A DNA stretch of 64,000 nt from Schnuerera sp. xch1 (GCF_019931165.1 NZ_JAIOUP010000002.1:62001-126000), one strand, 5' to 3'; counted from the stretch's first letter, positions 48,827-58,621 are shown. Notes: a model not told the origin generated them from the letters alone. A program made the numbers and translations.

Positions 48827-49918
48827 TTAATGTCTATAAGTTACACCATGTATCTCTCTGAATCCAAAGCCAGGGTCATCTGTTAATGTAATCCTATAAT
48901 TCTCAAATATGGCACCTCCATCGATTGGATCTTCTTTACATAATACTGGACCATCCAAATCAATTTTAGTAATTATGCTTTTAGCAGCAGCTAAATGGAC
49001 AGCCGCAGTAACACTTACCTTAGCTTCTAGCATACATCCTAACATACACTCTATTCCATATACTTCAGCCATAGAACATATCTTTAGTGCATTATGTATA
49101 CCACCTGTTTTCATTAACTTTATATTAACTAAATCAGCTGCATGCATTTGCATGATAGTCATGGCATCCTTAGGTGAAAAAACGCTTTCATCTGCCATCA
49201 CAGGAATATTAACATTATCAGTTACCAGTTTTAGTCCTTCAAAATCATGAGCTGGTACAGGTTGCTCTACAAGCTCTATATTCAAACCTGCATCTTCCAT
49301 CTTTCTTAAAGTGTATATAGCTTCTTTAGCATTCCACCCCTGATTTGCATCTATTCTTAAATCCACGTCATATCCAACAGCATCTCTAATAGCTTTCATA
49401 CGTTTTAAATCTAGTGTTGAATTTTTACCGACTTTAATCTTAAGTGTTTTATATCCTTGATTTACAGCTTCAACACTATCTTGAGCCATTTCTTCCGGAT
49501 CATTAACACTTATGGTTATATCAGTTACTATTTCCTTACTATAACCTCCTAGTAACTTATAAACTGGCGCTTTGTATAACTGTCCATACAGATCATAAAT
49601 GGCTATATCCACTGCTGCTTTAGCACTTGTATTTTTCACAATAGAGTTATCTAATTTTAACATTATTTCTTCTATATTTTCTATATCCATACCAATTAAA
49701 TGTTTCTTTATATGATCTTCTATTGCACCTATTATAGCCCCCGTTGTATCTCCCGTTATTACTCCCGTTGGTGGTGCTTCTCCATATCCAATATAACCAG
49801 TATCGGTTTCAATTCTTACTATGATATCGTCCACGCTATTAACTGTTCTCAAAGCAGTCTTGAAGGGCTTTTTAAGTGGAACAGATATATGTCCAAGCTT
49901 TATATCCTTAATTTTCAT
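48827..49918 (-). CDS. Dipeptide epimerase (L-Ala-D/L-Glu epimerase type)
   Basis: A 363-residue enolase-superfamily enzyme of the muconate-lactonising subgroup. The base pair is in TLKIKVGKN (about residue 160). Metal ligands are in RIDANQGWN, VEQPVPAHD and ADESVFSP, with the second base in NIKLMKTGGI. The C-terminal DLD motif (about residue 320), which holds the dipeptide amino group in dipeptide epimerases, is present. The expected reaction is epimerisation of L-Ala-D-Glu from peptidoglycan to L-Ala-L-Glu. Adjacency to an NlpC/P60 enzyme, as in Bacillus ykfB-ykfC, supports this. GGGGAGTATTAA precedes the ATG. Confidence 0.88.
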   Translation of the reverse strand: MKIKDIKLGHISVPLKKPFKTALRTVNSVDDIIVRIETDTGYIGYGEAPPTGVITGDTTGAIIGAIEDHIKKHLIGMDIENIEEIMLKLDNSIVKNTSAKAAVDIAIYDLYGQLYKAPVYKLLGGYSKEIVTDITISVNDPEEMAQDSVEAVNQGYKTLKIKVGKNSTLDLKRMKAIRDAVGYDVDLRIDANQGWNAKEAIYTLRKMEDAGLNIELVEQPVPAHDFEGLKLVTDNVNIPVMADESVFSPKDAMTIMQMHAADLVNIKLMKTGGIHNALKICSMAEVYGIECMLGCMLEAKVSVTAAVHLAAAKSIITKIDLDGPVLCKEDPIDGGAIFENYRITLTDDPGFGFREIHGVTYRH

Positions 49919-50260
49919 TTAATACTCCCCTTTACAATAATATTTTGATTTAACTTCTAAATATTTTTTTAATGCATCTTTATAGGCTATTACTATTGCT
50001 TTTTGTGAAGAACCAAAATATCTTTTCATTATTTCATTTTCTAGATCTTCATAATATTTATCAAATTTCCTATCCATAAATATACTGACAATAAACTCTC
50101 TAGTGGTAAATATTGTTGAAGAACATGAAAGATCAATAACCTTATCAGTTTCAGTATCAATAACAAATCCTATAAAAAATATCTTAAATTGTTCTGTAAT
50201 AGCATTATCTTTATTGGTTTTGCCGTGTCCAATTACATATACAGTATTTTTATCATACAT
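49919..50260 (-). CDS. DUF3870 family protein
   Basis: A 113-residue protein of the DUF3870 type. It begins with VYVIGHGKTNKDNAIT and is followed by VIDTETDKVIDLSCSSTI and a C-terminal DALKKYLEVK helix. No function is known to me. It sits directly between the dipeptide epimerase and the NlpC/P60 gene, ending at the base before the epimerase start, which ties it to murein-peptide metabolism. The ATG at 50260 has AGGTGGTAAAA upstream; a GTG three codons earlier overlaps that site. Confidence 0.75.
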   Translation of the reverse strand: MYDKNTVYVIGHGKTNKDNAITEQFKIFFIGFVIDTETDKVIDLSCSSTIFTTREFIVSIFMDRKFDKYYEDLENEIMKRYFGSSQKAIVIAYKDALKKYLEVKSKYYCKGEY

Positions 50261-50284
50261 TTTTACCACCTATCCAATTATATA

Positions 50285-51730
50285 CTAATTATTAGGTAAT
50301 TCATTCTGCAATATAAACTCCCTTGCTCCATATAAAACTTCTAGGTAAGTCTTATAAATATCATCTGAAAGTCTTAATATACTTAGTGGGGTAACTGCAA
50401 CTTCCCATACATTTTTATAAACTACCTCACCATCAATTTCAGTATAGAAACCTGAAAAATCATGAATCGCATAATATTCTCCTTTATACTCTCCTAGATA
50501 AAGCATCGCATGACCATCCATATACAAACCTATTCCAGGTCCTAACTTATCCAATATTTTTTCTCTTTCATCCAATGTCATTTTTTCTGAAAATTCATGG
50601 AATACACCTGTTGCTAATTTCCCTTGTTCTGATGCATTTCTAGGAAGTTTTACTCCAAAAGTTCTATATATATCCATCATTAATGCGGAACAATCTCTAG
50701 CATTAAACATACCGCCCCATCCATAACGTTCACCTTGGAATTTAAAAGCTTGATTAATAATATTTTCTCTTGTATATGGTAGATAACCTAAATTTATATC
50801 TGCTAACCTCGAAATCAAAGCATAATCAAATTCTAAGGTTCCTTCTTTATTCCTAATGGGTAGCTTTACAACAAAATTACCTGCAGGATTTTGTCCATAA
50901 AAATCTTCTCGTATTTCATCTTCTATTGCTAATGGAATTCTTACACCCATATCTAATTGAAGTTCTGATATCTGTGGTTTTAAATAATTATAATTTGTAT
51001 GTATTCTTCTACCTGTAACAACTAGAAAATCTTCTCTGTTTACATAGTTAAATAATGTATCTTTATCAGTTATGGCAACATCCTTAGCAGGTAACCATCC
51101 CAAATAATTATATATTTGAGCAAAATACCATTCACCATCTGTACTCTCAGATAAAATCACCATTGGTTCTATAGGATAAACTGCTGTTTCCATTGATCTA
51201 TCAATATTATAGTCATTAGGAGAACTATACAGTCTATCATAAGTTGGAAAAGTTCTCATTTCAGTTCTTCTTACTGTTATTCCATATCTAACTTCATTAA
51301 CCGTATCTAAATTTTTTAAATTTAAATTTTTAATCAATTCATCATAATATTCTTTTCCTACTTGCTCCCCCTTATTATTATATCTAGGGCTACTAGAAGG
51401 TTTACTTATACCTTCGATTAACTGTGTTAATTCTTCTTTAGTAAAACTTTCTTGGTAATTCTCTAAATTTACAACAGGTTCACATATATCAACGTTTTCT
51501 CTATTATAGGCTTCTATTTCCTCAGGCGTATTTAAAACTTTTTTAACCTTTGATGCATTTTTAATCCAAAATTCTGGATATAACATGTCTTCAGTTACTT
51601 TGGGTATATTAGATTGAAACTGTTTATACTTTTCATTATCATTACTGTTAGGATTTTTAGCACAACTTATTGAATTGAAATTAAAAGTAAATAATAGTAA
51701 AATCACTAAAATCATTTTTAATTTTTTCAT
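50285..51730 (-). CDS. SH3-domain NlpC/P60 lipoprotein, murein peptide endopeptidase-like
   Basis: A 481-residue secreted protein. The signal ends in a lipobox-like SISC, so it is probably a lipoprotein. Bacterial SH3 modules occupy the middle (about residues 150-290, for example GEWYFAQIYNYLGWLPAKDVA). The NlpC/P60 domain follows, with the nucleophile in FNARDCSALMMDIYRTFG (about residue 343) and His in MDGHAMLYLG (about residue 408). Architecture and neighbours match YkfC, which releases L-Ala-D-Glu from murein peptides. GGAGGGATGAAAT precedes the ATG. Confidence 0.87.
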   Translation of the reverse strand: MKKLKMILVILLLFTFNFNSISCAKNPNSNDNEKYKQFQSNIPKVTEDMLYPEFWIKNASKVKKVLNTPEEIEAYNRENVDICEPVVNLENYQESFTKEELTQLIEGISKPSSSPRYNNKGEQVGKEYYDELIKNLNLKNLDTVNEVRYGITVRRTEMRTFPTYDRLYSSPNDYNIDRSMETAVYPIEPMVILSESTDGEWYFAQIYNYLGWLPAKDVAITDKDTLFNYVNREDFLVVTGRRIHTNYNYLKPQISELQLDMGVRIPLAIEDEIREDFYGQNPAGNFVVKLPIRNKEGTLEFDYALISRLADINLGYLPYTRENIINQAFKFQGERYGWGGMFNARDCSALMMDIYRTFGVKLPRNASEQGKLATGVFHEFSEKMTLDEREKILDKLGPGIGLYMDGHAMLYLGEYKGEYYAIHDFSGFYTEIDGEVVYKNVWEVAVTPLSILRLSDDIYKTYLEVLYGAREFILQNELPNN

Positions 51731-51968
51731 ATTTCATCCCTCCATAATATTTCTTAGTTTATTTCTTCTTTAATATAAAATAGAAGAATGTTACTAATGA
51801 GTTCCAGAAAGCAATCTAATTTTAACAATTACAAATTTATAGCTACTACTACAATTTTAGAATTATTAATTTATATATAGTTATATATTCATCTTGTCTA
51901 TATTTAATGTCTAATTAGCTTAAAAATTTCCATCTCCAATTACATATACAATTTCCTTATAATACAAT

Positions 51969-52766
51969 TTAGTCACGATGTAATAAAATATTTTTTGAAA
52001 ATTCCTGATATACTAGTTTTGAAATTTTGCCGATTATTTCTCTTCCATCTTTATTTGATATATTATTATCTGTCAGAACACAAATGATATAGTGATTATT
52101 TTCTAAACATACTATACCTGCATCATGTTCTAGATAATCTAAATCACCAGTCTTATGAGCTATTATAATTTCTTCAGGTAGGTATAAATCTAATCTTCCT
52201 GTTACTTGTTGTCTTTTTAAAATCTCTATCATAAACCTAGAACTTTCTCTATCAATAAGTATTCCTTTATATAAATAGTCAAAAAATTTCAATACATCTT
52301 TTGTACTAGTAAAGTTTTGTTTTCCTGCTTTTGCAGCCTTAAAATCCATCATTTTTCTCTGCAATACAGTAGAATCAAAACCCATTGTTCTTATAAAATC
52401 ATTGATATTCTCCATTCCTATTAAATCAATAATAATATTGGCAGCAGTATTATCACTAATAATAATCATCAATATTAATAATTCTTCTACAGTAAGTTTA
52501 TGTCCTGAATTCAGCTCCTTTAGTATTCCATCTCCTCCTACTTTAACTTCATCCGTTAAAAGTATTTTTTGAGAAAGCTTTATTTTATTTTCTTTCATTT
52601 GGCGACATGCCTCAGCAAGTGTATATAATTTTATTAAACTAGCGGAAGGAAATATTCTATCCTCATTTATTGATATAATATCTTGATTATTCAACGTTTT
52701 TACTGCTACTCCCACATTAGCTTCTGTCGAATTAATAATATTATCTATTTTTTCTCTTAAACCCAT
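51969..52766 (-). CDS. Penicillin-recognising serine hydrolase without signal peptide
   Basis: A 265-residue class-A beta-lactamase-fold protein with the three active-site motifs: SLIK (Ser43-Lys46), SDN (104-106) and KTG (about 204). The omega-loop Glu that deacylates in true class A beta-lactamases is not visible: the region reads FKAAKAGKQN. No signal peptide or lipobox is seen, so it is probably cytoplasmic. In a murein-peptide cluster it is more likely a peptidase acting on imported muropeptides than a resistance enzyme; this is inference. GGAGTGAAATAA precedes the ATG. Confidence 0.8.
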   Translation of the reverse strand: MGLREKIDNIINSTEANVGVAVKTLNNQDIISINEDRIFPSASLIKLYTLAEACRQMKENKIKLSQKILLTDEVKVGGDGILKELNSGHKLTVEELLILMIIISDNTAANIIIDLIGMENINDFIRTMGFDSTVLQRKMMDFKAAKAGKQNFTSTKDVLKFFDYLYKGILIDRESSRFMIEILKRQQVTGRLDLYLPEEIIIAHKTGDLDYLEHDAGIVCLENNHYIICVLTDNNISNKDGREIIGKISKLVYQEFSKNILLHRD

Positions 52767-52801
52767 TTATTTCACTCCTCAAATCTTTTTATAGAATTTA
52801 A

Positions 52802-54097
52802 TTAACTAAAGATAGATCTAATCAATACTAATATTACAGTAGCAATTGTAAGGGTTATACCAAATTTGACCATGTTCTTTAAATCTTTAGATCTTGCAAG
52901 TCCCATTTGACCAAGCATATCTGCTTCTGGATAAGCAAAAGAGGTTATTTGAGAGCCTACTAATAAAATTAAAGCCCATAAAGTAGTTGAAATTCCTAAG
53001 TTATTAGCTAAAGTGCTGAACATATTATCCATTACAACTGTTTGAGCAGCGGCTGCTCCTCCAATTCCAAATATTCCTGTTAAGGTAGCAATAAAAGAGA
53101 ATAATATTGAACTTTCTGATGCTAATAGAGGTTGAAGTAACTCTACTAAAGCATCAAATGCTCCAGCTTCTGAAATAAAAGTTATAAATGGATAAAATAG
53201 AACAAACATGATAAAAAGCGATACCATTTTGCTAGCACCTTCTACCAAAGTTTCAAATATGACGTTTGGACTTAATTTACCTGCAATACCTGTTAAAATA
53301 GCAGTTGTAAACATTACGACTATGGCATAAGATGACCCGCCTTGAGTAATAATTCCATAAGCAACTAATACAATAAGTGATAAAAAGAATACTATTGTAG
53401 CTCTTTTAGTTTCAGAAGTTGAATTATAGTCTGTATTCGGTTTTTCAACATCATCATATGCATATACATTTCTAGTTTTATTTTGAATTCTTTGTGACAT
53501 TAATAATGTTACTATCCAACAGACTAAAGCTAATGGTATCCCTACACCAGATAAGTATACTCCATAGCTAAGTCCAGTAACTTCCATTATAGTCACAACT
53601 TGAGGGGAATATGGGCCTATGAATAGTCCAGTTGCTCCTGCTCCCTGAAATATAACAGCTAAAGTAGATGGTGTTAATCCAATTGTTGCCACTAAAGGAA
53701 TAACAATAGGTGCAATAATAGCATTTGCCCCCGCAAGGGTTCCAAGCAAAGTTACTAAAATACAAGAACAAATCATAACTGCTAAAATTGCTTTTCTTTC
53801 ACTATTAATACCTATTCTGTTCATAAACGTTAATACTATATATTCTGCTACACCTGTTCTCTTTAAAATTTCTCCTAAAGCTGCTCCTAACATTATAATA
53901 AATCCTATCATTGCTAAAAAAGATCCTAATGCTTCATTAATTACATTTCCCATCTCCATTAAAGGTTGTTTCGTAATAATAGCACTTAATAATACACAAA
54001 TAGTAACATTCAAGATTGCATTAATGTCCTTAAAAGCTAGAATTATGTAGATAACTAATGGCACCAAAGCGAAGATTGGCGATAAGTCAAATAACAT
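52802..54097 (-). CDS. Putative permease, paralogue of the 47.4-kb permease
   Basis: A 431-residue membrane protein with about eleven or twelve hydrophobic segments, paralogous to 47430-48764 across its length. Both share the GLTPS signature after the conserved NAIIAP helix and a C-terminal LGQMGLARSKDLK-like segment. It is the first gene of the cluster and has a long leader with terminator-like structure. The two permeases bracket the murein-peptide enzymes and may differ in substrate or direction. The ATG at 54097 is better spaced from GGGGGT than the one at 54103. Confidence 0.75.
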   Translation of the reverse strand: MLFDLSPIFALVPLVIYIILAFKDINAILNVTICVLLSAIITKQPLMEMGNVINEALGSFLAMIGFIIMLGAALGEILKRTGVAEYIVLTFMNRIGINSERKAILAVMICSCILVTLLGTLAGANAIIAPIVIPLVATIGLTPSTLAVIFQGAGATGLFIGPYSPQVVTIMEVTGLSYGVYLSGVGIPLALVCWIVTLLMSQRIQNKTRNVYAYDDVEKPNTDYNSTSETKRATIVFFLSLIVLVAYGIITQGGSSYAIVVMFTTAILTGIAGKLSPNVIFETLVEGASKMVSLFIMFVLFYPFITFISEAGAFDALVELLQPLLASESSILFSFIATLTGIFGIGGAAAAQTVVMDNMFSTLANNLGISTTLWALILLVGSQITSFAYPEADMLGQMGLARSKDLKNMVKFGITLTIATVILVLIRSIFS

Positions 54098-54103
54098 AAA
54101 CAT

Positions 54104-54449
54104 ACCCCCTTTGTTTTTTATAAATACTAGAACTTAATGAACACAGTTCTATTTATTAATCACCCTAATCACCCCAATAAGTACTAATAATATAACAAAA
54201 AACAAGGCCATAGAAATACTATACGAATATAGCAAATGCAAAAATTCCTAATGACCTTGCTTATGACAATGTGCATATATCACATCTGAATAAACAAGTG
54301 ACATGCAACAATTTTCTAAATATTCATTTTCTTACATTTTTTATTATATACTATATATATTTAATTTTCAAGAAAATTTGGCAAATTTTATATAAGTTGA
54401 AAAGTAAAATAACAAATTATTATCATAATTCAAACTAAAAGAACATAAA
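54104..54449 (-). promoter_or_regulatory. Promoter and structured leader of the murein-peptide cluster
   Basis: A promoter TTGAAA (54366-54371), 17-nt spacer, TATAAT (54343-54348) is followed by a ~240-nt leader. It contains a TGCAT..CAC/GTG..ATGCA hairpin and then CAAGGTCAT/ATGGCCTTG with a TTTTTT tail (about 54202-54260), an intrinsic terminator placed before the gene. A third small stem TAGAACT/AGTTCTA lies near the start. The layout suggests attenuation or a riboswitch, but it could also be the rpoN terminator. Confidence 0.55.
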
Positions 54450-55832
54450 TCAATATCTTTTTCTTACTGATGATGAAGAAATTTTTAATTCATCTCTATA
54501 TTTTGCAACAGTTCTTCTAGATATATTTATTCCTCTTTTCTTCAAAATATTAGATATTTTTTGATCACTATAGGGTTTGCTTGGATCTTCTCCTTCTATA
54601 ATTTCTTTAATAATTGCTTTGATACTAGTAGAAGATATGTCCTCTCCTTGATTAGTTGAAATGCCACTGCAGAAGAAATATTTTAGCTCATATAGTCCTC
54701 TAGGTGTTTGTACATACTTACCATTAGTAGCCCTACTTACAGTTGATTCATGCATATTAATGTCTTCTGCTACTTCTTTTAATGTCAAAGGTTTTAACCC
54801 TTTTTCTCCTATTTCAAAAAAGTTCATTTGAAACTTCAATATGGATTTTACAACGTTGTAGATTGTCATCCTTCTTTGTTCAATACTCCTAATAATCCAC
54901 AAAGCAGAGTTCAACTTTTCGTTTAAAAATTCAGTTGCTTCAGATTCATTTTCTTTTCTTAACATTTCCCTATAAAATTTATTGATATTCAATCTAGGAG
55001 CAGTTACATCATTTAATAATATAATATACTCTCCATCAACAAATTCAATAGTTGCATCTGGAATGATATATTTTACATTATCTGAATTATCACTAAAGCA
55101 CCTACCAGGTTTCGGCTCTAAAGTCTTTATATAATCGTAAATTTCTTGTACCTCTTTTAATTCTATATTAAGCTCTTTTGCTATCTTTGATAATCTATTA
55201 TTAGCCAAATCCTTTAAGTACTTTTTAATTATTTTATCTGCATTTGGATTTCTAGATTTATCATTATTTATTTGGATTAATAAACATTCTTCTAAATTTC
55301 TACTCCCTATTCCTACAGGGTCAAATGTTTGAATAATAGATAAAACGTTTTCAACTTTTTGAACCTCAACATTTAAATCCATAGCTATTTGATTAATATC
55401 AGAAATTAAATATCCATTTTTATCAATATTTTCTATTATAATTTCTCCAATTCTTAAATCTTCTTCATTAACTACTGAAACATTCAGTTGAAATAATAAA
55501 TTTTCTCTTAAAGAAAGTGAATAGCCGATAAAATTTTCATAATTATATTCTTTAGCATTCTTATCCTTTTGCGGCATGTAACCAACATCATCATATTTAT
55601 CAATATACTCTTTCCAATCAATTTCATCTTTTTCACTACTATAATTATCTATATTTTCATATTCCAACTCGTCATTTACTGGATCTAACATAGGATTTTC
55701 TTCAATTCGTTCTTTTAAATACTCATTGAGTTCTTGGCTGTTAAATTGAAGCAATTGTATAGCTTGTCTTAATTCTGGAGTCATTATTAACTTCTGAACT
55801 TGCTCAAGTGCCAAATTGTATCCTAATTTCAT
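54450..55832 (-). CDS. rpoN: RNA polymerase sigma-54 factor
   Basis: A 460-residue sigma-54. Region I has the glutamine-rich QKLIMTPELRQAIQLLQF. The core-binding region is in the middle, then an HTH with ESTVSRATNGKYVQTPRG. The RpoN box SRRTVAKYRDEL is near the C terminus. It directs transcription from -24/-12 promoters with AAA+ activators; none is encoded in this window. The ATG at 55832 follows GGGAGTGAGCTCA. Confidence 0.97.
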   Translation of the reverse strand: MKLGYNLALEQVQKLIMTPELRQAIQLLQFNSQELNEYLKERIEENPMLDPVNDELEYENIDNYSSEKDEIDWKEYIDKYDDVGYMPQKDKNAKEYNYENFIGYSLSLRENLLFQLNVSVVNEEDLRIGEIIIENIDKNGYLISDINQIAMDLNVEVQKVENVLSIIQTFDPVGIGSRNLEECLLIQINNDKSRNPNADKIIKKYLKDLANNRLSKIAKELNIELKEVQEIYDYIKTLEPKPGRCFSDNSDNVKYIIPDATIEFVDGEYIILLNDVTAPRLNINKFYREMLRKENESEATEFLNEKLNSALWIIRSIEQRRMTIYNVVKSILKFQMNFFEIGEKGLKPLTLKEVAEDINMHESTVSRATNGKYVQTPRGLYELKYFFCSGISTNQGEDISSTSIKAIIKEIIEGEDPSKPYSDQKISNILKKRGINISRRTVAKYRDELKISSSSVRKRY

Positions 55833-55942
55833 TGAGCTCACTCCCAAGATTATTATTATAGATAATATTAATACATATTTATTAAGTTATTAACATTATT
55901 ATACCAAAATAAATGATTAAGTACAAAATCATTTGTTCATAT

Positions 55943-55978
55943 AAAAACTTTTAGCCTCACATGAGGCTAAAAGTTTTT
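55943..55978 (-). terminator. Terminator of the nucleoside ABC importer operon
   Basis: A 17-bp perfect stem (AAAAACTTTTAGCCTCA) with a 2-nt loop and T-tract, overlapping the stop codon of the last permease gene. Confidence 0.92.
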
Positions 55979-56948
55979 AAGCTTGATTCTTCTCATAGGG
56001 TTGTCCATTTGCAGCTGGTCCGTTCGATTCCCCTACAAATAGCATCAACACTATTAATGTTATTATATATGGCAACATAGCTAACAACTGAGAAGATATT
56101 CCAAGAGTAGTACCTCCTAAATAAATTGAAAGACCCTGAGCTGCACCAAATAATAAGCATCCCCACATAGCTCCCTGTGGTCTCCATTTTCCAAAAATCA
56201 TAGCTGCTAAAGCTATAAAACCTTGACCTGATATTAGAGCTGCTCTAAAATTAGACACCACTGCAATACTCATTGCAGCACCGCCAAGTCCTGCCAATAC
56301 TCCTGATAAAATAACTGCCAAGTATTTCACTGCATATACATTTATACCCAGGGTATCTGCGGCTCTTGGGTGCTCACCTACAGAACGAATTCTTAATCCA
56401 ATCTTGGTTTTGTAAAGTACAAACCAAATAACAAATACCAATATAAACGCAATATAGACAGTAGCATATTGATTGAATATCGAATCTAAGGTACCAACAA
56501 TTTCTTTTAATATATCATTTGAAACTGAAATTGATGAAAAAAATCCATTTAATGGTCTTGGAATCTTATGATCTAAATCTAAAGGTATAGTCATAGCTGC
56601 ACCGTCAAAAAAAATTTTAGTTAAAAATAAGGCTAAGCCTGGACCAATAAAATTAATAGCAATCCCTGAAACCACATGATCAGCTGTAAATGTTACACAT
56701 GCAACTGCATGTAACAATGCCAATAGTCCTCCTGCTATAGCAGCTGCTACAAATCCAATCCATGGATTTTGAGTAAAATAAGCTACAGCTGCTCCAGCAA
56801 AAGCGCCTATTGTCATCATGCCTTCAAGCCCTATATTTACAACTCCAGAATTTTCTGATAAAACTCCACCTAATGAAGTATATAATAAAGGTGCTGAGTA
56901 CATTAAACTTATACCAATTATTCCTCCTAAATCACTTAGTATCGTCAA
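55977..56948 (-). CDS. ABC nucleoside-type permease, second subunit
   Basis: A 323-residue inner-membrane permease of the BPD_transp_2 family, resembling YufQ/NupQ of Bacillus nucleoside importers. It contains GVVNIGLEGMMTIGAFAGA near the N terminus and RSVGEHPRAADTLGINVYAVKY, the ATPase-contacting loop. It overlaps the upstream permease gene by 17 bp. The start appears to be TTG after AGAGAGGTG. The gene itself is intact, but its ATPase and binding-protein partners are truncated. Confidence 0.88.
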   Translation of the reverse strand: MTILSDLGGIIGISLMYSAPLLYTSLGGVLSENSGVVNIGLEGMMTIGAFAGAAVAYFTQNPWIGFVAAAIAGGLLALLHAVACVTFTADHVVSGIAINFIGPGLALFLTKIFFDGAAMTIPLDLDHKIPRPLNGFFSSISVSNDILKEIVGTLDSIFNQYATVYIAFILVFVIWFVLYKTKIGLRIRSVGEHPRAADTLGINVYAVKYLAVILSGVLAGLGGAAMSIAVVSNFRAALISGQGFIALAAMIFGKWRPQGAMWGCLLFGAAQGLSIYLGGTTLGISSQLLAMLPYIITLIVLMLFVGESNGPAANGQPYEKNQA

Positions 56949-58047
56949 CTTCTACACCTCTCTTTCTTCTGCTAACAAATGAAGTTATTATTTGAATAAG
57001 CTTTGGCATAGCAATAAAGAACACTATTACCCCTATAGTTATATTGATTACTTCCATCGGTGCTCCTATATTAGGTTGTAATTTACTGCCTGCATATTTT
57101 AATCCACCAAATAATAATCCCGCAGGTATAGATGCAATAGGATGATTACTCGCTATCAATGCAACAGCTATTCCATCAAAACCATAGCCTTCTGTAGTTG
57201 CTAATATAGCTGTCTCTTTGGATACTCCTAATACCTGAGTGGCGCCTGCTACTCCTGCTATTGCTCCTGCTATCGCCATAGATATTATCATCTTTTTCTT
57301 AACATCTATTCCACCATATTCTGCTGCATCTTTATTAAAACCTACTGCTTTTAATTGATATCCCAATGTAGTATGTTTTAATATGTACCATACTAGAATT
57401 GCTATTAATACTGCAATTATAAATCCAAAATTAATAGGTGGATTTAAAAAGTCTTTCAAAAACTCGTTACTATTTAAAACCTCTTTTCCTGCATCAGAAA
57501 TTTTCCACTTTTCTAGTATCTCTATACTTGCAGTATCTAATATTTTTTGAGAGGCATCTCTGTTAGGCCTTTTAAATGGTTCCCAAAATACTACAAAATT
57601 GCTAAAATATAAGGCTGTCCAATTTAACATTATAGTTGTGATGACCTCATTGATTCCAAATTTTGCCTTAAGAAGCCCTGCAATTCCTCCCCATATAGCT
57701 GCAGCTAAACAACCTGCTAATATGGCAACAATTGCATGTATTATTATTGGCGCTTCCAAAAAATAACCCACTAAAGTGGCTGCTAAACTTCCTATTATAT
57801 ATTGACCTTCTGCTCCTATATTAAAAAGTCCTGTTTTAAAAGCAAATGCTACAGATATTCCTGTTAATATAAGAGGAGTTGACCTTACTATAGTCCATGC
57901 AATATATTTAGGACTACCGAATATACCATTAAACATTATTCCGTAAGCTTCTATAGGATTAAATCCAGCTATTAATAATGCAATGCCACCTACTAATAAT
58001 CCTAATATAATGGATATTAAAGTTATTAAAATCTTACTCTGTTTCAT
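56932..58047 (-). CDS. ABC nucleoside-type permease, first subunit
   Basis: A 371-residue permease of the same family, resembling YufP/NupP. It has AFKTGLFNIGAEGQYIIGSLA in the N-terminal half and YQLKAVGFNKDAAEYGGIDV as the coupling loop. It would form a heterodimeric channel with the following gene. It overlaps the truncated ATPase gene by 14 bp. GGAGGAGGTTCTAGTA precedes the ATG. No damage is seen. Confidence 0.88.
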   Translation of the reverse strand: MKQSKILITLISIILGLLVGGIALLIAGFNPIEAYGIMFNGIFGSPKYIAWTIVRSTPLILTGISVAFAFKTGLFNIGAEGQYIIGSLAATLVGYFLEAPIIIHAIVAILAGCLAAAIWGGIAGLLKAKFGINEVITTIMLNWTALYFSNFVVFWEPFKRPNRDASQKILDTASIEILEKWKISDAGKEVLNSNEFLKDFLNPPINFGFIIAVLIAILVWYILKHTTLGYQLKAVGFNKDAAEYGGIDVKKKMIISMAIAGAIAGVAGATQVLGVSKETAILATTEGYGFDGIAVALIASNHPIASIPAGLLFGGLKYAGSKLQPNIGAPMEVINITIGVIVFFIAMPKLIQIITSFVSRRKRGVEVDDTK

Positions 58048-58621
58048 TACTAGAACCTCCTCCAGCCATTAAAAGACCAATAGTTTTCTCATCTGCATCA
58101 TCTGCATCATTTGCATCTATTATATCTACTATTTTGCCATCATAAATAATAGCAATTCTGTCTGAAACATCCATTATCTCATCCAATTCAAAAGAAACTA
58201 GTATAACAGCTTTTTCCTTATTTCTTTGCTCGATTAAATATCTATGAACATATTCTATAGCTCCTACATCCAAACCTCTAGTTGGTTGAGCTGCTATTAA
58301 AACTTCTGGATCATTAGTGATCTCTCTAGCAAGAATTACCTTTTGTTGATTTCCACCAGATAGCTCTCCAGCTAACTGCTTATCATTTCGTGGCCTGATG
58401 TCAAATTTCTCCATCAATTCAATTGCATGACCACTAATTTTTTTATGATTTAACCTACCTTTTTGAGAAAAAGGTTTCTCATGGTAATTTTCTAATATTA
58501 AATTCTCAGCTACAGTAAAATCTAAAACTAATCCTCTTTTTTGTCTATCTTCTGGTATATTATTGATACCACTATCTATAATCTCTCTAGGAGATAAATT
58601 GGCAATATTCCTTCCATTCAT
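58034..58621 (-). pseudogene. ABC importer ATPase, N-terminal part deleted
   Basis: 195 codons that match only the C-terminal part of a two-domain sugar/nucleoside ABC ATPase (RbsA/YufO type, normally about 510 residues). The remnant keeps IPEDRQKRGLVL, the signature LSGGNQQKVILARE and the downstream D-loop, but the first ATPase domain and the second Walker A are gone. The frame upstream of its ATG reads S-S-G-Q-V-T-M-N-G-R-N, the sequence expected inside such an ATPase, so the ATG is an internal Met. The gene joins the truncated lipoprotein gene at a deletion point near 58620-58640. It is almost certainly non-functional as an ATPase. Confidence 0.85.

Noticed and set aside
51969-52766. Class A beta-lactamase resistance gene
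   Set aside because: The omega-loop Glu and a signal peptide are not seen, and the context is murein-peptide salvage.
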